The notes under the pieces were generated by a model. It did no database searches, was not told where the DNA came from, and worked only from the letters and a program-made list of their open reading frames with translations. DNA of 64,000 nucleotides from Nostoc sp. ATCC 53789 (GTDB taxonomy: Bacteria; Cyanobacteriota; Cyanobacteriia; Cyanobacteriales; Nostocaceae): positions 155,531 to 219,530 of the forward strand of contig NZ_CP046706.1 of NCBI RefSeq assembly GCF_009873495.1, given 5' to 3'. This document shows positions 8,616 through 18,159 of the stretch, in pieces (the stretch's first letter is position 1; each line of letters opens with the position of its first letter). The translations under genes were made by a program, and so were the position numbers.

Positions 8616-9353
8616 TTGCACCCCGTAGCAATTCCTGTCCCGTGGACTGGGATAATAAGAACAGGGCGGGGTGTTGATGGGACAGCAACCTTGAAAATTG
8701 ATAGGCATGGTCAAGCAAAGATTCTGTCTTTGCAGGAAATCCAACTTCTGTTCTCGCAGGGGGTAGACTCGCTACGAGACAAAGCGCTGTTTGCGGTGAT
8801 GCTTTACACAGCGTGTCGAGTGAACGAAGCAGTGACGTTGCTTAAGCGCGACGTATATGATGCCAAAGGAAAAGTCAGAGCCAAAATCATCTTTCGCAAA
8901 GGTAACACGAAAGGGAAACTGGCTACCCGTGCCATCCCGGTAATTCAAGAATTGCGAGTCAGGTTGCAAGCATATAAACCGCGTGATGATTCTCCTTGGC
9001 TGTTCCCTGGAAATGCTGACCACTCAAGAGCCAATAACCACCTGCACCGGGATTCGGCATTGTGGATATTGCGAGTCGCTTGCAAAAAAATAGGAGTTGA
9101 AGGCATAAGCTCTCACAGCTTTCGGCGCACAGCACTCACCTCGATGAGTAATGCCGGAATTCCCTTAAGAGTGATTCAGGAAATCTCTGGGCATCGCACG
9201 TTGGACGAGCTGTACAAGTACCTGGAGGTGAGAGAAGATCAAGTATTGGGAGCGGTATCATCTTTAGCACTACTTGCTCCGGTTGATGAAGACGACTTCG
9301 GGAAATCCTGGTTAGTCGAAGTGACCGATAATTCAGTAAAGAAAAGGCATTGA
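8616..9353 (+). CDS. tyrosine recombinase / integrase
   Basis: Catalytic-domain-only recombinase. The tetrad is visible, in numbering from the TTG at 8616: R68 (TACRVNEA), H167-x-x-R170 (HSFRR), H193 (SGHRTLDE) and Y202 as the probable nucleophile. K100 in the strand-turn region is a likely catalytic lysine. No ATG precedes the conserved part; the start could be the TTG at 8616 or, more likely, the TTG at 8691, giving MKIDRHGQAK... The usual N-terminal core-binding domain is absent, as in other short plasmid-borne cyanobacterial recombinases. Likely role: plasmid dimer resolution or integration. Confidence 0.8.
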   Translation: MHPVAIPVPWTGIIRTGRGVDGTATLKIDRHGQAKILSLQEIQLLFSQGVDSLRDKALFAVMLYTACRVNEAVTLLKRDVYDAKGKVRAKIIFRKGNTKGKLATRAIPVIQELRVRLQAYKPRDDSPWLFPGNADHSRANNHLHRDSALWILRVACKKIGVEGISSHSFRRTALTSMSNAGIPLRVIQEISGHRTLDELYKYLEVREDQVLGAVSSLALLAPVDEDDFGKSWLVEVTDNSVKKRH

Positions 9354-9455
9354 CCCCATTTTACCAAAAAATCGATTTAGCAAAGCAGCATCAGCGCAAT
9401 TGCTGAAAGCAAAAGTAGAAATTGCTTCAATGATGCGGTTAGTTATGACGAAAGT

Positions 9456-12400
9456 TTAGGAGAACTCCATCGGCAACACCTCTTCACTTAGCAAGGCATA
9501 AAATTCCGGGACAAGAGATTCCACAAGTCGCAGTTCACTCGCTGCGATCGCCTCAAGCTCCAGCACCGTCTCCCACCGCAAATCACTCTGCCATCGTTTG
9601 AGAATGCCTTTAATTGCGTCCACTCCACGAGAAATGCCAGAGCGAAGTATTTCTACGCAATGGAGTAAGGTAGTGCGAACGGTCGGAGGCGACTCAAATT
9701 CGGTAGTATCCTCCCCTTGCCAATGGGAGTTCCCTATAGCATTAGGGGGGGGTGTGGATACGGCCTGCTGATTGGGGGTTACACTATACGCAGCAGGGGT
9801 TTGAGCAGCATAATAGGTTCGATTTTCTTTTTGATTACGCTTTTCCACGCGATGAGCAATTACATGCATTGCAAATTCTAATTCCTCTTTAGATAAAGAA
9901 AAAAGTTTCACTTGTTGACCGCGCTTGCCCTGCTTGCGGAAAGTCAGTTTTAGCCCCAGCTGCTCTACTAAAGTAGCTAGCAACCAAATAGGTTTACAGT
10001 CTAGGGGAATAGTAAACCCAAGAATTGCTTTGACGTGAGCAGCACAATGTATAGCGATCTCCGTCATCTTGAGCAAAGTGGGGTCATCGGCGGTAACTTC
10101 ATCACCCTTCATTAAACTTAAGAGAATTTGATGCAGTCCCAGGTTAAATCTAGCCAGCCACCGTGCGGAATAATTGCCCCAATCGATGCACAAAGGTAGA
10201 TTGTCGCGCTCGGTGCGGTCTTTTTGGGTGACAATTGTTGGTGGTGTAGGATAACTTTGCCCGGTTTTGGGGTCAGTAAACGATTCTTCGGGTGGGGCTA
10301 AAATTGCCTCAAGTCCAGCGATCGCTCTAATTAATCGACCACCTTTATCCATTTCTACGAGCGATTCGGTTACTTCGATGCCGTAAGAATCAGAAATGCG
10401 GAACTTTTCACATTCAAAAATTTCATTAGGGTCAAGGTAATCTTTGCTCTGACGGGCACGGTACTCGCTCAAAGTAATATTCTTGGCCTTGGCAACAGCC
10501 GAATTGTGGGCACTATCCAAAGCTTGTGCTGCTGCTTTTAGACTTTCAAGAGATTGAGGATCTGAATCACTGCCCACATATATAAATGTATTGCCCATTT
10601 CGGTGAGGAGCGATCGCAAGTCATCACGCAGATTATTCAGAGAATAGTGGCGGTTAGCCATAATTTGGCAGTAAGCCTCAAGCGCCCAATCTTTCTCTGC
10701 GCCCCGCTTACCCGTTTCTCTGTCAATTCGCAACAGAAAAGCGGTCATTTCATTGGTTTGGAGCAAGCGCTCTTTAATCTTAGTAGCATTGGTATCCTTG
10801 TAACCAAAGGGAGGACGCTTTGCCACCCAAATATGAAACGGGACTTTTGGACGATAACGGTAAAGCTGTTGGGCGCATTCAGTAGCAGTTTGGGAAACGC
10901 CGTGAAACACACCAAATACTAAGTCAAAATGATACTCAGAAATATCGACACCAGTACCGAGACTGGGAGAGGCGAACAAGGCATCAAAGTTTTTGACGGC
11001 GTTGGTGATATCTTTGATGAAAGCGACATTCTCATCACTGCCAGAATTGTCAGAGTGAACCGACCAGATACGCCATGAAGTCCTACGGACTGGGCAAGGG
11101 GTAAGGGGTAAGGGGGAAAGGGTGGAGGAATCTGTTAATTCTTCCTTTACCCCTTCCCCTTTAACCTTTTCCCCGCCAAGTTCACTTGGCGAACTACTAG
11201 ATTCTTCGTAGTTGATAGTAAAGGATTTGTCGAGTTTTTTGATGAAACGCTTACTGTCACTAGCAACCATAACTTTTTCTCCAAGCATCAACGCTGCCGA
11301 GATTTGGGCGACTATGGCGCTTGAATTATCCCCCTCGTACCAATAAATTGTGCGTGAACCGTTTCGCCACTCGTTTTTAATGATGTAAGGTACTTCACCG
11401 AGTGGTCGCATGGAGCGGAAGAAATCCACAGTCAGGTCATCCATGTGTGCATCAGCGATGACGACCAGTGGCGCATTGTATACTATATATTCCAGTACCT
11501 CCAAAATGGCGGCGCGATGCTGTTTGCAAGTATTACTGTGTAGTAAGTGAGTGAGGTATTGGCAGGTTTCATCTATAAATATGCAGCCGTAGGTGAGAGA
11601 CTGAGTATTCAGCTTATGCAAGCTGTCGATAGTAATACTAAGGGCTTGAGCCTGGGCTAAACCTGTGTAACCCAAGTCTGAATACATTGCCGTCTGCAAA
11701 CGTTCGGCAAGATTTTTCAACAAGTTAACCCGATGTCCATTGTTGAGGAACCGCGCGTCGGGGTTTTGGTCACGCCACCAGCGCATGAGTTGGGTTTTCC
11801 CTGTACCCATGTCGCTCCACAGTACGACTAATCCTTTTTCTGGAAAACGGAAGGATTTTTTGGGAGCAGGGGAGGCTCTTGGGCAGGGGGGCAAGGGGGC
11901 AGGGGGGAAAGAATTTATACAAAAACTCTCCTTTGCTCCACTACTTTCCTGCTCCACTACTTTCCTGCTCCCCTGCTCCCCTGCTCCTTTAACACAGGGG
12001 GTAAACAATTTTTCTTCTGCGATATCATAAAGTGGCGGGACAGATGAACATTTTTCCTCCAGATCCGGAATGCAGAGTGCTTGGGTCAAATATTTAATAT
12101 TGACTGTGACATCTGGTTTGTACTTACTTAGTCCCCATTTTTTCGCCCGATACGAGCGCTGGTAATCGGCAAGTGATTTGGCATCGTCTATAATTGCAGT
12201 TAGTAGTGCATTGGCATCTTCACTGCGACTAACTACAAAATCATCAACGCCTTTTTCTGGCCCCGGCAGTAATGCAACTTCACATTCAGAACCTGCCGAT
12301 TCGATTGCTTTTGCAGTGCGAACAGTGGCTTGAAACACCGACCATCTGGTTTTAGAAGAAGTTTCGTAGTCAAATAAAATAATGAACTTGCGTCCCGCCT

Positions 12401-13064
12401 GAGCCATTGGTACTAAGTCAGGATGCAACCGTTCATCAAAATCCTGTTTGCCCACGCGCCCGTTCCAAATTCCCGGAAGTGCGATCGCTACAAACCCCAG
12501 ACTCAGCAAGCAAGCAGCCTTTTTTTCCCCTTCGCATAAGATAATCGGAATTTCTGGGTGTTGCTTTATCCACTCCCAAAATATTAGTGGATTGAGTTTA
12601 TCCAACAGGCGCAGCGCTAAAAGTGAATGATAGCGCTTAATTAAATAACGCTTTGCAACTCTGTCCCAGATAGGGTTAGCGACATCAAAGTAGGTAACGC
12701 GGTTGGGAGTTTTGGGGGGTGACTCGTATTTGACGGGTTTCCCTTTTTGCCAATCAATGCGAGGAAAGTTGGGCTTGATCCTTCCCCACTCCATTGGTTG
12801 CCAGTTTTTGAATGGGTCAAGTGATTGAATCCACGTCCCACCCAGTAATAGATGCTGATACAGCTTTAAGTATCCATCTGTTACCCGACCCGCATTCTTA
12901 CGTGGGATTTTATCAGATATGAACAGGAAATCATAAACTGATTCTCCCTCTACATGGAAAAAGTTGCGCTCAATCAACGCCGGATGAATGGCGCTACCAG
13001 CTAACAACTCATGGTATTCCGCAGCCGTGAGATTGTTTGGATATTCAGTTGTCGCTGAATTCAT
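9456..13064 (-). CDS. CyRepA1-type plasmid replication protein (TOPRIM primase-helicase)
   Basis: A 1202-residue protein. Residues about 150-300 form a TOPRIM/DUF3854-like primase region (ILCEGEKKA at 176-184, FDYETS at 231-236). A helicase-like ATPase follows, with Walker A SDMGTGKT at 417-424 and a Walker B-like CIFIDETC at 494-501. This architecture matches the CyRepA1 plasmid replication family. A strong GAGGAGAG lies before the ATG, whose first bases overlap the stop of an upstream short frame (ATGA). Two low-complexity stretches, residues about 357-402 and 621-663, are encoded by intergenic-type inverted repeats inserted in frame, so the protein is longer than the functional core needs. 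Confidence 0.82.
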   Translation of the reverse strand: MNSATTEYPNNLTAAEYHELLAGSAIHPALIERNFFHVEGESVYDFLFISDKIPRKNAGRVTDGYLKLYQHLLLGGTWIQSLDPFKNWQPMEWGRIKPNFPRIDWQKGKPVKYESPPKTPNRVTYFDVANPIWDRVAKRYLIKRYHSLLALRLLDKLNPLIFWEWIKQHPEIPIILCEGEKKAACLLSLGFVAIALPGIWNGRVGKQDFDERLHPDLVPMAQAGRKFIILFDYETSSKTRWSVFQATVRTAKAIESAGSECEVALLPGPEKGVDDFVVSRSEDANALLTAIIDDAKSLADYQRSYRAKKWGLSKYKPDVTVNIKYLTQALCIPDLEEKCSSVPPLYDIAEEKLFTPCVKGAGEQGSRKVVEQESSGAKESFCINSFPPAPLPPCPRASPAPKKSFRFPEKGLVVLWSDMGTGKTQLMRWWRDQNPDARFLNNGHRVNLLKNLAERLQTAMYSDLGYTGLAQAQALSITIDSLHKLNTQSLTYGCIFIDETCQYLTHLLHSNTCKQHRAAILEVLEYIVYNAPLVVIADAHMDDLTVDFFRSMRPLGEVPYIIKNEWRNGSRTIYWYEGDNSSAIVAQISAALMLGEKVMVASDSKRFIKKLDKSFTINYEESSSSPSELGGEKVKGEGVKEELTDSSTLSPLPLTPCPVRRTSWRIWSVHSDNSGSDENVAFIKDITNAVKNFDALFASPSLGTGVDISEYHFDLVFGVFHGVSQTATECAQQLYRYRPKVPFHIWVAKRPPFGYKDTNATKIKERLLQTNEMTAFLLRIDRETGKRGAEKDWALEAYCQIMANRHYSLNNLRDDLRSLLTEMGNTFIYVGSDSDPQSLESLKAAAQALDSAHNSAVAKAKNITLSEYRARQSKDYLDPNEIFECEKFRISDSYGIEVTESLVEMDKGGRLIRAIAGLEAILAPPEESFTDPKTGQSYPTPPTIVTQKDRTERDNLPLCIDWGNYSARWLARFNLGLHQILLSLMKGDEVTADDPTLLKMTEIAIHCAAHVKAILGFTIPLDCKPIWLLATLVEQLGLKLTFRKQGKRGQQVKLFSLSKEELEFAMHVIAHRVEKRNQKENRTYYAAQTPAAYSVTPNQQAVSTPPPNAIGNSHWQGEDTTEFESPPTVRTTLLHCVEILRSGISRGVDAIKGILKRWQSDLRWETVLELEAIAASELRLVESLVPEFYALLSEEVLPMEFS
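11076..11204. repeat. in-frame palindromic repeat inside the replication gene (copy 2)
   Basis: GGGGTAAGGGG-rich and CCTTTACCCCTTCCCC-rich arms flank a short centre, forming a long imperfect inverted repeat inside the coding sequence. It encodes a serine/proline-rich, probably unstructured stretch (residues about 621-663) between helicase motifs. The right end (CACTTGGCGAACTACTAG) resembles the end of the element at 13123-13280. Confidence 0.6.
11861..11996. repeat. in-frame low-complexity repeat inside the replication gene (copy 1)
   Basis: G-rich units (GGGAGCAGGGGAG, GGGGGCAAGGGGGC) are followed by complementary C-rich tandem units (CTCCACTACTTTCCTG twice, then CTCCCCTG repeats). The arms can pair. 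The stretch encodes a proline/serine-rich linker (residues about 357-402) just before the Walker A motif. Confidence 0.6.
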
Positions 13065-13393
13065 CGGTTCTCTCCTCGGAATCCCTTGGAGAGAACTCTT
13101 TCAAGCTGCGAAACGCAAGGTTTAGTAGTCTGCCAACCCAAAATTGCTGGGTGGAGGTCGGCGCTTGTGCAGGGGAGCAGGGGAGCAGAGGAGAGGCTTA
13201 TACAAGTTCTTTCCCCTCTGCCCCTCTGCCCCTCTGCCCCTCTGCTAACCTCCATGCAAAGTTGACTTGCCAGACTACTAGCCTGGATATTCCGAAAATT
13301 TCCCTTCGTCACAGCACAAAATTGCCATGCGAAAGCTGCACTCGACCCCATGCGCTCTAACACTGCGCTCTTGGGGCGTTCTCTGTTTGTCAT
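13061..13393 (-). CDS. 110-residue leader ORF coupled to the replication gene
   Basis: The ATG at 13393 has a good ribosome-binding site (AGGGGA about 8 bases upstream). The stop overlaps the replication gene start as ATGA, the classic arrangement for coupling. Residues 1-39 and 80-110 are ordinary sequence. The middle is encoded by a 158-bp inverted-repeat element (13123-13280), so the original protein was probably shorter. It may be a copy-control leader for the replication protein. No family is recognised. Confidence 0.5.
   Translation of the reverse strand: MTNRERPKSAVLERMGSSAAFAWQFCAVTKGNFRNIQASSLASQLCMEVSRGAEGQRGRGERTCISLSSAPLLPCTSADLHPAILGWQTTKPCVSQLERVLSKGFRGENR
13123..13280. mobile_element. 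158-bp MITE-like element with 14-bp terminal inverted repeats
   Basis: The left end TAGTAGTCTGCCAA (13123-13136) is the inverse, with one mismatch, of the right end TTGCCAGACTACTA (13267-13280). The interior holds GGGGAGCAG and CCCCTCTG tandem units in opposite orientations. No coding capacity of its own, so a non-autonomous element or a mobile palindromic repeat. Confidence 0.6.
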
Positions 13394-14063
13394 GATATTT
13401 TCCCCTGATAACTCGGTTTACAAGTTCAGAGGGGGTTGCATCAGTTAACAGTTAACAGTTATCTAATCTTGGACTCTACTCCCAACTAGTAACTGGTAAT
13501 TGGCAACTGTTATTCGTGCTGCTACTGCTTTTAACTACAAAATTTGGAACATTTTCTTAACAAAACTTAACTTGACACAAAAATATTAATTTTGACAGCC
13601 AAAAGTGCCACACAAAACTAGGCGTTTCGTGTGACTTCTCGTATAATACGAGAAGCAGCGCAAATTTTATCTCATCTGACCAGTTAGTGGAATGCAAGTC
13701 GCCAAACTTTAAACGCCACTGTCTTGGTTGCTTTGAGATAATCCCGCTCTGAAATTATTCAGTTTTTTGCTCTTTGGACAAAGCGCTTACTCCTTAGTGG
13801 CATTTTGTCCTTTAAATTTTTGGTGCTATTGTATATCTCCCTCCATTTCTTGTTCGTTTTAATCTTACAGAACTTCTGGTCATCTGGTATCTGGCGTTGT
13901 TTTGATTTTTACTTGCGGCCTCCATATTTGCTAAAGATTGCTTTAGGGGTAATCGAGGGTTGGTAGCACCTCTGTGTAGGGTGTGATTACCCTGGCTCAA
14001 GCAGTACCAGTCATGACTTTTGCCTCTGGTTTAAGCTTGCGCTCGAAATTTATTTGTATATTC
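13394..14063. other. upstream region of the replication operon
   Basis: No convincing gene is seen. It contains tandem CAGTTAA units (13440-13458), an AT-rich stretch (13530-13600), a perfect palindrome at 13636-13656 and otherwise unremarkable sequence. This is where the replication promoter, and perhaps the plasmid origin, would be expected. Confidence 0.45.
13636..13656. promoter_or_regulatory. perfect 21-bp palindrome upstream of the replication operon
   Basis: The 10-base arm CTTCTCGTAT is repeated exactly in inverse around a single central base. It embeds TATAAT on the plus strand and a TATTAT on the minus strand. It lies about 245 bases upstream of the leader ORF of the replication gene. 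Symmetry and place suggest an operator or replication-protein binding site; the function is inferred. Confidence 0.5.
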
Positions 14064-15569
14064 TTATGATGCCAACGCTAAATTGGATGAAGCGTTGGAT
14101 GTGTATACCAATCCTTGTGGATCTGTTTTAATATACTTCTTCACCACTGGTTCTAAATTAAAGCTGATTTCTTCTGTAATAGGATCTTTGATAGTTTCAA
14201 TTAATGAGTGTTTTTCAAGTACCTCTAATGCCTTAATTAGCTCAAATTTTGAAACTGGCGTTTGCTGTTCACGATTCATGTCATTTAATAATTTATCAAA
14301 GCCAACGTATTGTGAATTTAAAGTTACTTCCTCTGTTAAATAAATCATAATTCGCTTCTGAGTTTTGCTCAATAATTGACTAAATACATGATTAAGCATT
14401 TCTTGAAACTGGTCACTAACTAATGTAGTTGGGTTTTCAAAAAACTTTTCAGTGCTACCTCCAAAAAAGTGATGAATCCGATTAACTACTGCTTTTAATT
14501 CGGAAGGATTACCTCTATAAGTTTTAATTAAATCATTGCATTTTTCTTGATCTATTAATCCTTTGCTAGATAAAAGCTGTAACGCAGCGTCTGCCTCTAA
14601 CCCTTCAATTCTAAGAAAATCGATAGGTAATTCAGCTGCTATTAAACTCTCAATCTCATCAGGAAAAACTCGGCTAGTTATTATTACGCAGCTTTGACAC
14701 AGCTCCTCTGTTAAGCGACGAAAAAATAATCCATAGTCTCGTCGATACTGAAAGTTACTTGTTTGAAATAAAGCTTCAGATGCATCCAATACGAGCAAGC
14801 AGCGACGTGATTGCAACTGCTTGATCAATATCGAAATCATAGACTGTGTATGCTCAGGCAAGCTTGAAGATATTTCTGTAGGTTCGATTAACTCTATCAA
14901 ATCACCTACTAAGTCTTGAACTAATGGTGCGTGGGCCACCGATTTCCAGATTAAACAATCAAATCTAGGCTGAGACTCCAAACTAAGTTCTTCTAATAGT
15001 TTTGCTGCTAATGCGCTTTTGCCAATTCCTGCTGCCCCTACTAGCAATATGGATCTCTGCTTAATCGCTAACTCTTTTAAATGTATTAGTTCTTGTACAC
15101 GACCATAGAAACTGGAAACATCAGGTGATTTAGTACCAATCACTTGTATCCGATTCTTAGCAGGGTATGTTTGTTGTTCATGTATGGCATCTTGAAACTG
15201 ATACTTTTTTGTTACTCGCTCTAAAAAATACCGCAAGCTTTGTTTTTCAACTCGTTCGCCATCTCCAATCGTTGTTGAAAGCATATTCCACAGGGGAGAG
15301 GCTACTCGTCGTTGCAAGTAGTTAAGACTATAAGTCGAATTGCTTGCTACATCCTTATACTCCTTTCCATCCCAAGCTGCTTTAATAACAAGAATCTCAG
15401 GCGGAGACAAGCGTTTGCGCCTTTCGGTTAACACTAAGTTGTCTACTACAGCCAAGGCATCTTCAAAAGTTACATCTGCTGAAAATCTTTGCCCTAAAAC
15501 TTTCTGTTCTTTCACAAGAACAGAGGAAGCGTTAGTAGACTTAAGTCTTGATTCAGCACTAAAATCCAT
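14064..15569 (-). CDS. STAND-family NTPase with N-terminal helix-turn-helix-like domain
   Basis: A 501-residue protein. Residues about 33-118 resemble the helical N-terminal domain found on many cyanobacterial signalling ATPases (EDALAVVDNLV... LSPPEILVIKAAWDGKEYKDVA). An NB-ARC-like NTPase follows with Walker A GAAGIGKS at 178-185, Walker B LLVLDASEA at 258-266 and VIITSR shortly after. The C-terminal part has winged-helix-like features but no WD40 or TPR sensor repeats, so it is short for the family. STAND proteins act as signal-triggered switches in regulation or phage defence; no effector domain is visible here. It stands alone with AT-rich flanks. Confidence 0.75.
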   Translation of the reverse strand: MDFSAESRLKSTNASSVLVKEQKVLGQRFSADVTFEDALAVVDNLVLTERRKRLSPPEILVIKAAWDGKEYKDVASNSTYSLNYLQRRVASPLWNMLSTTIGDGERVEKQSLRYFLERVTKKYQFQDAIHEQQTYPAKNRIQVIGTKSPDVSSFYGRVQELIHLKELAIKQRSILLVGAAGIGKSALAAKLLEELSLESQPRFDCLIWKSVAHAPLVQDLVGDLIELIEPTEISSSLPEHTQSMISILIKQLQSRRCLLVLDASEALFQTSNFQYRRDYGLFFRRLTEELCQSCVIITSRVFPDEIESLIAAELPIDFLRIEGLEADAALQLLSSKGLIDQEKCNDLIKTYRGNPSELKAVVNRIHHFFGGSTEKFFENPTTLVSDQFQEMLNHVFSQLLSKTQKRIMIYLTEEVTLNSQYVGFDKLLNDMNREQQTPVSKFELIKALEVLEKHSLIETIKDPITEEISFNLEPVVKKYIKTDPQGLVYTSNASSNLALAS

Positions 15570-16119
15570 ATCTTTATAATTTTTGTTAGTGTATTTATCT
15601 ATGAGGATTTTTTATTGTAGATTAGAGCTAGCTCAAGTAAAAAGTATACTGCACCTCTAAAAATATACTGCACTTTTATGATACTTGAGCGTTGTTCATA
15701 ATTGTTTACATTACACATTTATCATAATATTTTCTAATAAAACCACTTAGACCTTCAAATAGGTCAGCAACCCTTAGTTTCTTGCCGAGGTCTTTAGCTC
15801 GGATTTATCACTCGTTTTCTCAAACCCTTAAATAACGTAAATTCAGGCGTTTCACACTGGATCAAAATTTTTAGCTGTCAGAAATGACTGAAAGATATTT
15901 TGGGTAGAGGTTACGATGAATCTGATGCCTGCGGTAAGCGTAGCCATTGTGGGACTTGTGAGAAATGTGGGTTTAGGCAACTAATATTTAAGTTTTAGCT
16001 GATCAGACTACTAAATACTACATAAAGCTGACGATTATGAATACACATGTACAAAATAAATATTTACTAGGTAAGTCTTCATGTTTTAAACCCGGAGGAG
16101 GAAGGCGCGAGGAAGTTTT
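15570..16119. other. divergent spacer between STAND NTPase and kinase genes
   Basis: AT-rich divergent promoter region. A small hairpin (CCGAG ... CTCGG, 15785-15802) and a dispersed repeat (near 15925-15955, TGCCTGCGGTAAGCGTAGCC) are visible. A Cys-rich short reading across the latter seems to be chance. No gene is seen. Confidence 0.4.
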
Positions 16120-18096
16120 GTGAGTTACTGTATCAATCCCCTATGCTCTCACCGTCAAAATCCAGGCAACGTTGAAAAGTGTGTATCATGTGGTACTTCA
16201 CTACTGATTAATAACCGTATCCGTCTAGTCAAACCATTAAAAGCGCTTACTGATAATCCATACAACTACTTTGATGTTTTTGAAGTAGATGACACTGGTA
16301 CTAAGTGGCATCCAGTTCGTGAACAACGAGTCATGAAAGTTCTAAAATGGAATACACCTAAGCTTGTAGAGTTAATTGAGCGGGAATCTCTCACGTTACA
16401 ACTAATTCGACACCCAAAAATTCCTCGCAGTACTTTAGATGACTATTTTACTTTTGTTCCAAACAATAGTCTTCTAACATTACATTGCTTAGTTATGGAT
16501 AAATTTGATGGACAAAACTTGGAGGAATGGATAGAATTTAATGGGAAAATTTCACAATCTCTAGCGTTAGAATGGCTTAAGCAGTTAGTTGAAATTCTTG
16601 ATACAGTACACCGCTCTAATTTTTTTCATCGAGATATCAAACCTTCTAATATAGTTCTTCAGATAAATGGTCAACTGGCATTAGTTGATTTTGGTACTGC
16701 ACGGCGAGTAACTGACACCTACCTAGCAAAAGTTAGTGGAAGTGGGGGAACTAGTGCAGGCAGGGGAGGAGTATATGAAATTACAGCTGTTGTCACACCT
16801 CGTTATACCCCTTTAGAGCAGATAAATGGACAAGCAGTACCTCAATCAGATTTTTATGCTTTAGGGCGAACCCTTGTACATTTAGTTAGTGGTATGTCAC
16901 TAATGCGTCTGCCAACAGATAAGAGTACAGGAAATTTAATTTGGCGAGACAAGGCTTCACAGATAGACAGACCTTTCGCTGATTTTATAGAAGATTTAAT
17001 GGCTCCCTTGCCAGGGCAACGCCCGCAAACTACAGGAGTAATTTTGCAGCGTTTGGAGCGTTTACCATTTAAATCAAAACTTAACCGACTAATTAAATCG
17101 AGGTTATTTAGAGTTGGTGTAGGCGTATTCGGGTTTTTAAGCATCGCTACTTTGATATATGCGTCCCTACCTTTAGTAGCAAATTATTATCTAAATGAAG
17201 GTAAAAAAGCTCAACAACAAAATAGGTTTGAGGAAGCAAAAAGTTATTTTCAAAAAGCAGTTAATTTGAATAATAAGTTAAATCTTATAGTAGCAACCTC
17301 TTTTTTTGAGCAAGGTGAAAAATCACATAAAGAAAATCGTATTATAGATGCTGGAAAAGACTTTGAAGCAGCAGTCAAATACAATCCTAATTTAACTTAT
17401 TCAATCTCTAAGTTCTACTTTGAGCAGGCTGATCGGCGCGGAATAGCTCCTGAAATTGCTAAAAAATACTATGTACTCGCTATCAAATTTAATCCTAAAG
17501 ATGTAGTCATTTACAATAACTTGGCTTTAGTATGTCAAGACTTAGGTGATGACAAGTGCGTTAACGATAGTTATGAAACCCTGTTTAAATTAAAACCTAA
17601 TGCTTGGGAAGGGCATTACGGATTGGGAAGTTTTTACGATGATCGAGGCGAATACACATTAGCAGAAATCCAATATAAATTGGCTATACAAAATAGCAAC
17701 AAAGATGCACAACCCCTTAATAATCTATCAAGATTAAAGAATATAACTGGGGATTATAATGCAGCAGTTGGTTTAGCTCTAGAAGGCTTAAAAAAAACTA
17801 AAGATCCTGAAAGACAAGCTACTTTGTACAAGAATTTAGGGTGGGCGAAATTAGGGCAAAAGAAATATGGCGAAGCGAAGGAATATTTAGAAAAGGCGAT
17901 TAAATTAGACTCCAAAAGAACAGATGCTTACTGCCTGCTAGCACAAGTACATGAAGTTTTGGGTGAAATTAATCATGCCAGGATATCCTGGGAAGTCTGC
18001 TTGGTTGCTGAGTCTAACCAGTTAGAGGTTCAGAAATGGAGAAAACAAGTATTAAAGCGGTTGTTGGGAGATATTGTGCCGGAATCTTCACCATAG
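16120..18096 (+). CDS. Ser/Thr protein kinase with zinc-ribbon N-terminus, one TM helix and TPRs
   Basis: A 658-residue protein starting at GTG 16120, preceded by a GGAGGAGGAAGG stretch. Residues 4-24 carry four cysteines (C4, C9, C21, C24), the 4-Cys prefix common on cyanobacterial kinases. The kinase core spans about 45-315: K73, HRDIKPSN at 170-177 and DFG at 190-192 are present, so it should be active, although the glycine-rich loop is degenerate. One membrane segment (about 332-354) is followed by at least six TPR-like repeats (about 356-650), which by topology would lie outside the cytoplasm. It probably forms a unit with the secreted protein 63 bases downstream. Confidence 0.85.
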   Translation: MSYCINPLCSHRQNPGNVEKCVSCGTSLLINNRIRLVKPLKALTDNPYNYFDVFEVDDTGTKWHPVREQRVMKVLKWNTPKLVELIERESLTLQLIRHPKIPRSTLDDYFTFVPNNSLLTLHCLVMDKFDGQNLEEWIEFNGKISQSLALEWLKQLVEILDTVHRSNFFHRDIKPSNIVLQINGQLALVDFGTARRVTDTYLAKVSGSGGTSAGRGGVYEITAVVTPRYTPLEQINGQAVPQSDFYALGRTLVHLVSGMSLMRLPTDKSTGNLIWRDKASQIDRPFADFIEDLMAPLPGQRPQTTGVILQRLERLPFKSKLNRLIKSRLFRVGVGVFGFLSIATLIYASLPLVANYYLNEGKKAQQQNRFEEAKSYFQKAVNLNNKLNLIVATSFFEQGEKSHKENRIIDAGKDFEAAVKYNPNLTYSISKFYFEQADRRGIAPEIAKKYYVLAIKFNPKDVVIYNNLALVCQDLGDDKCVNDSYETLFKLKPNAWEGHYGLGSFYDDRGEYTLAEIQYKLAIQNSNKDAQPLNNLSRLKNITGDYNAAVGLALEGLKKTKDPERQATLYKNLGWAKLGQKKYGEAKEYLEKAIKLDSKRTDAYCLLAQVHEVLGEINHARISWEVCLVAESNQLEVQKWRKQVLKRLLGDIVPESSP

Positions 18097-18159
18097 GCTT
18101 TTTTTTGTTCCCTAATCCCGTTATGCTACTAACTTAAAGATAACCAGACAATATTTTCA

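Noticed and set aside
13037..13360. A 107-residue plus-strand protein upstream of the replication gene
   Set aside because: It is antisense to the leader ORF, which has a proper ribosome-binding site and start/stop overlap with the replication gene; this frame is mostly repeat.
13812..14000. A 62-residue minus-strand ORF
   Set aside because: It has no ribosome-binding site, no recognisable family and no coupling to a neighbour; a chance frame is likely.
15925..15990. A Cys-rich zinc-finger-like peptide (ACGKRSHCGTCEKCGF)
   Set aside because: It has no start codon, and part of it is a dispersed cyanobacterial repeat, so the cysteine pattern is probably chance.
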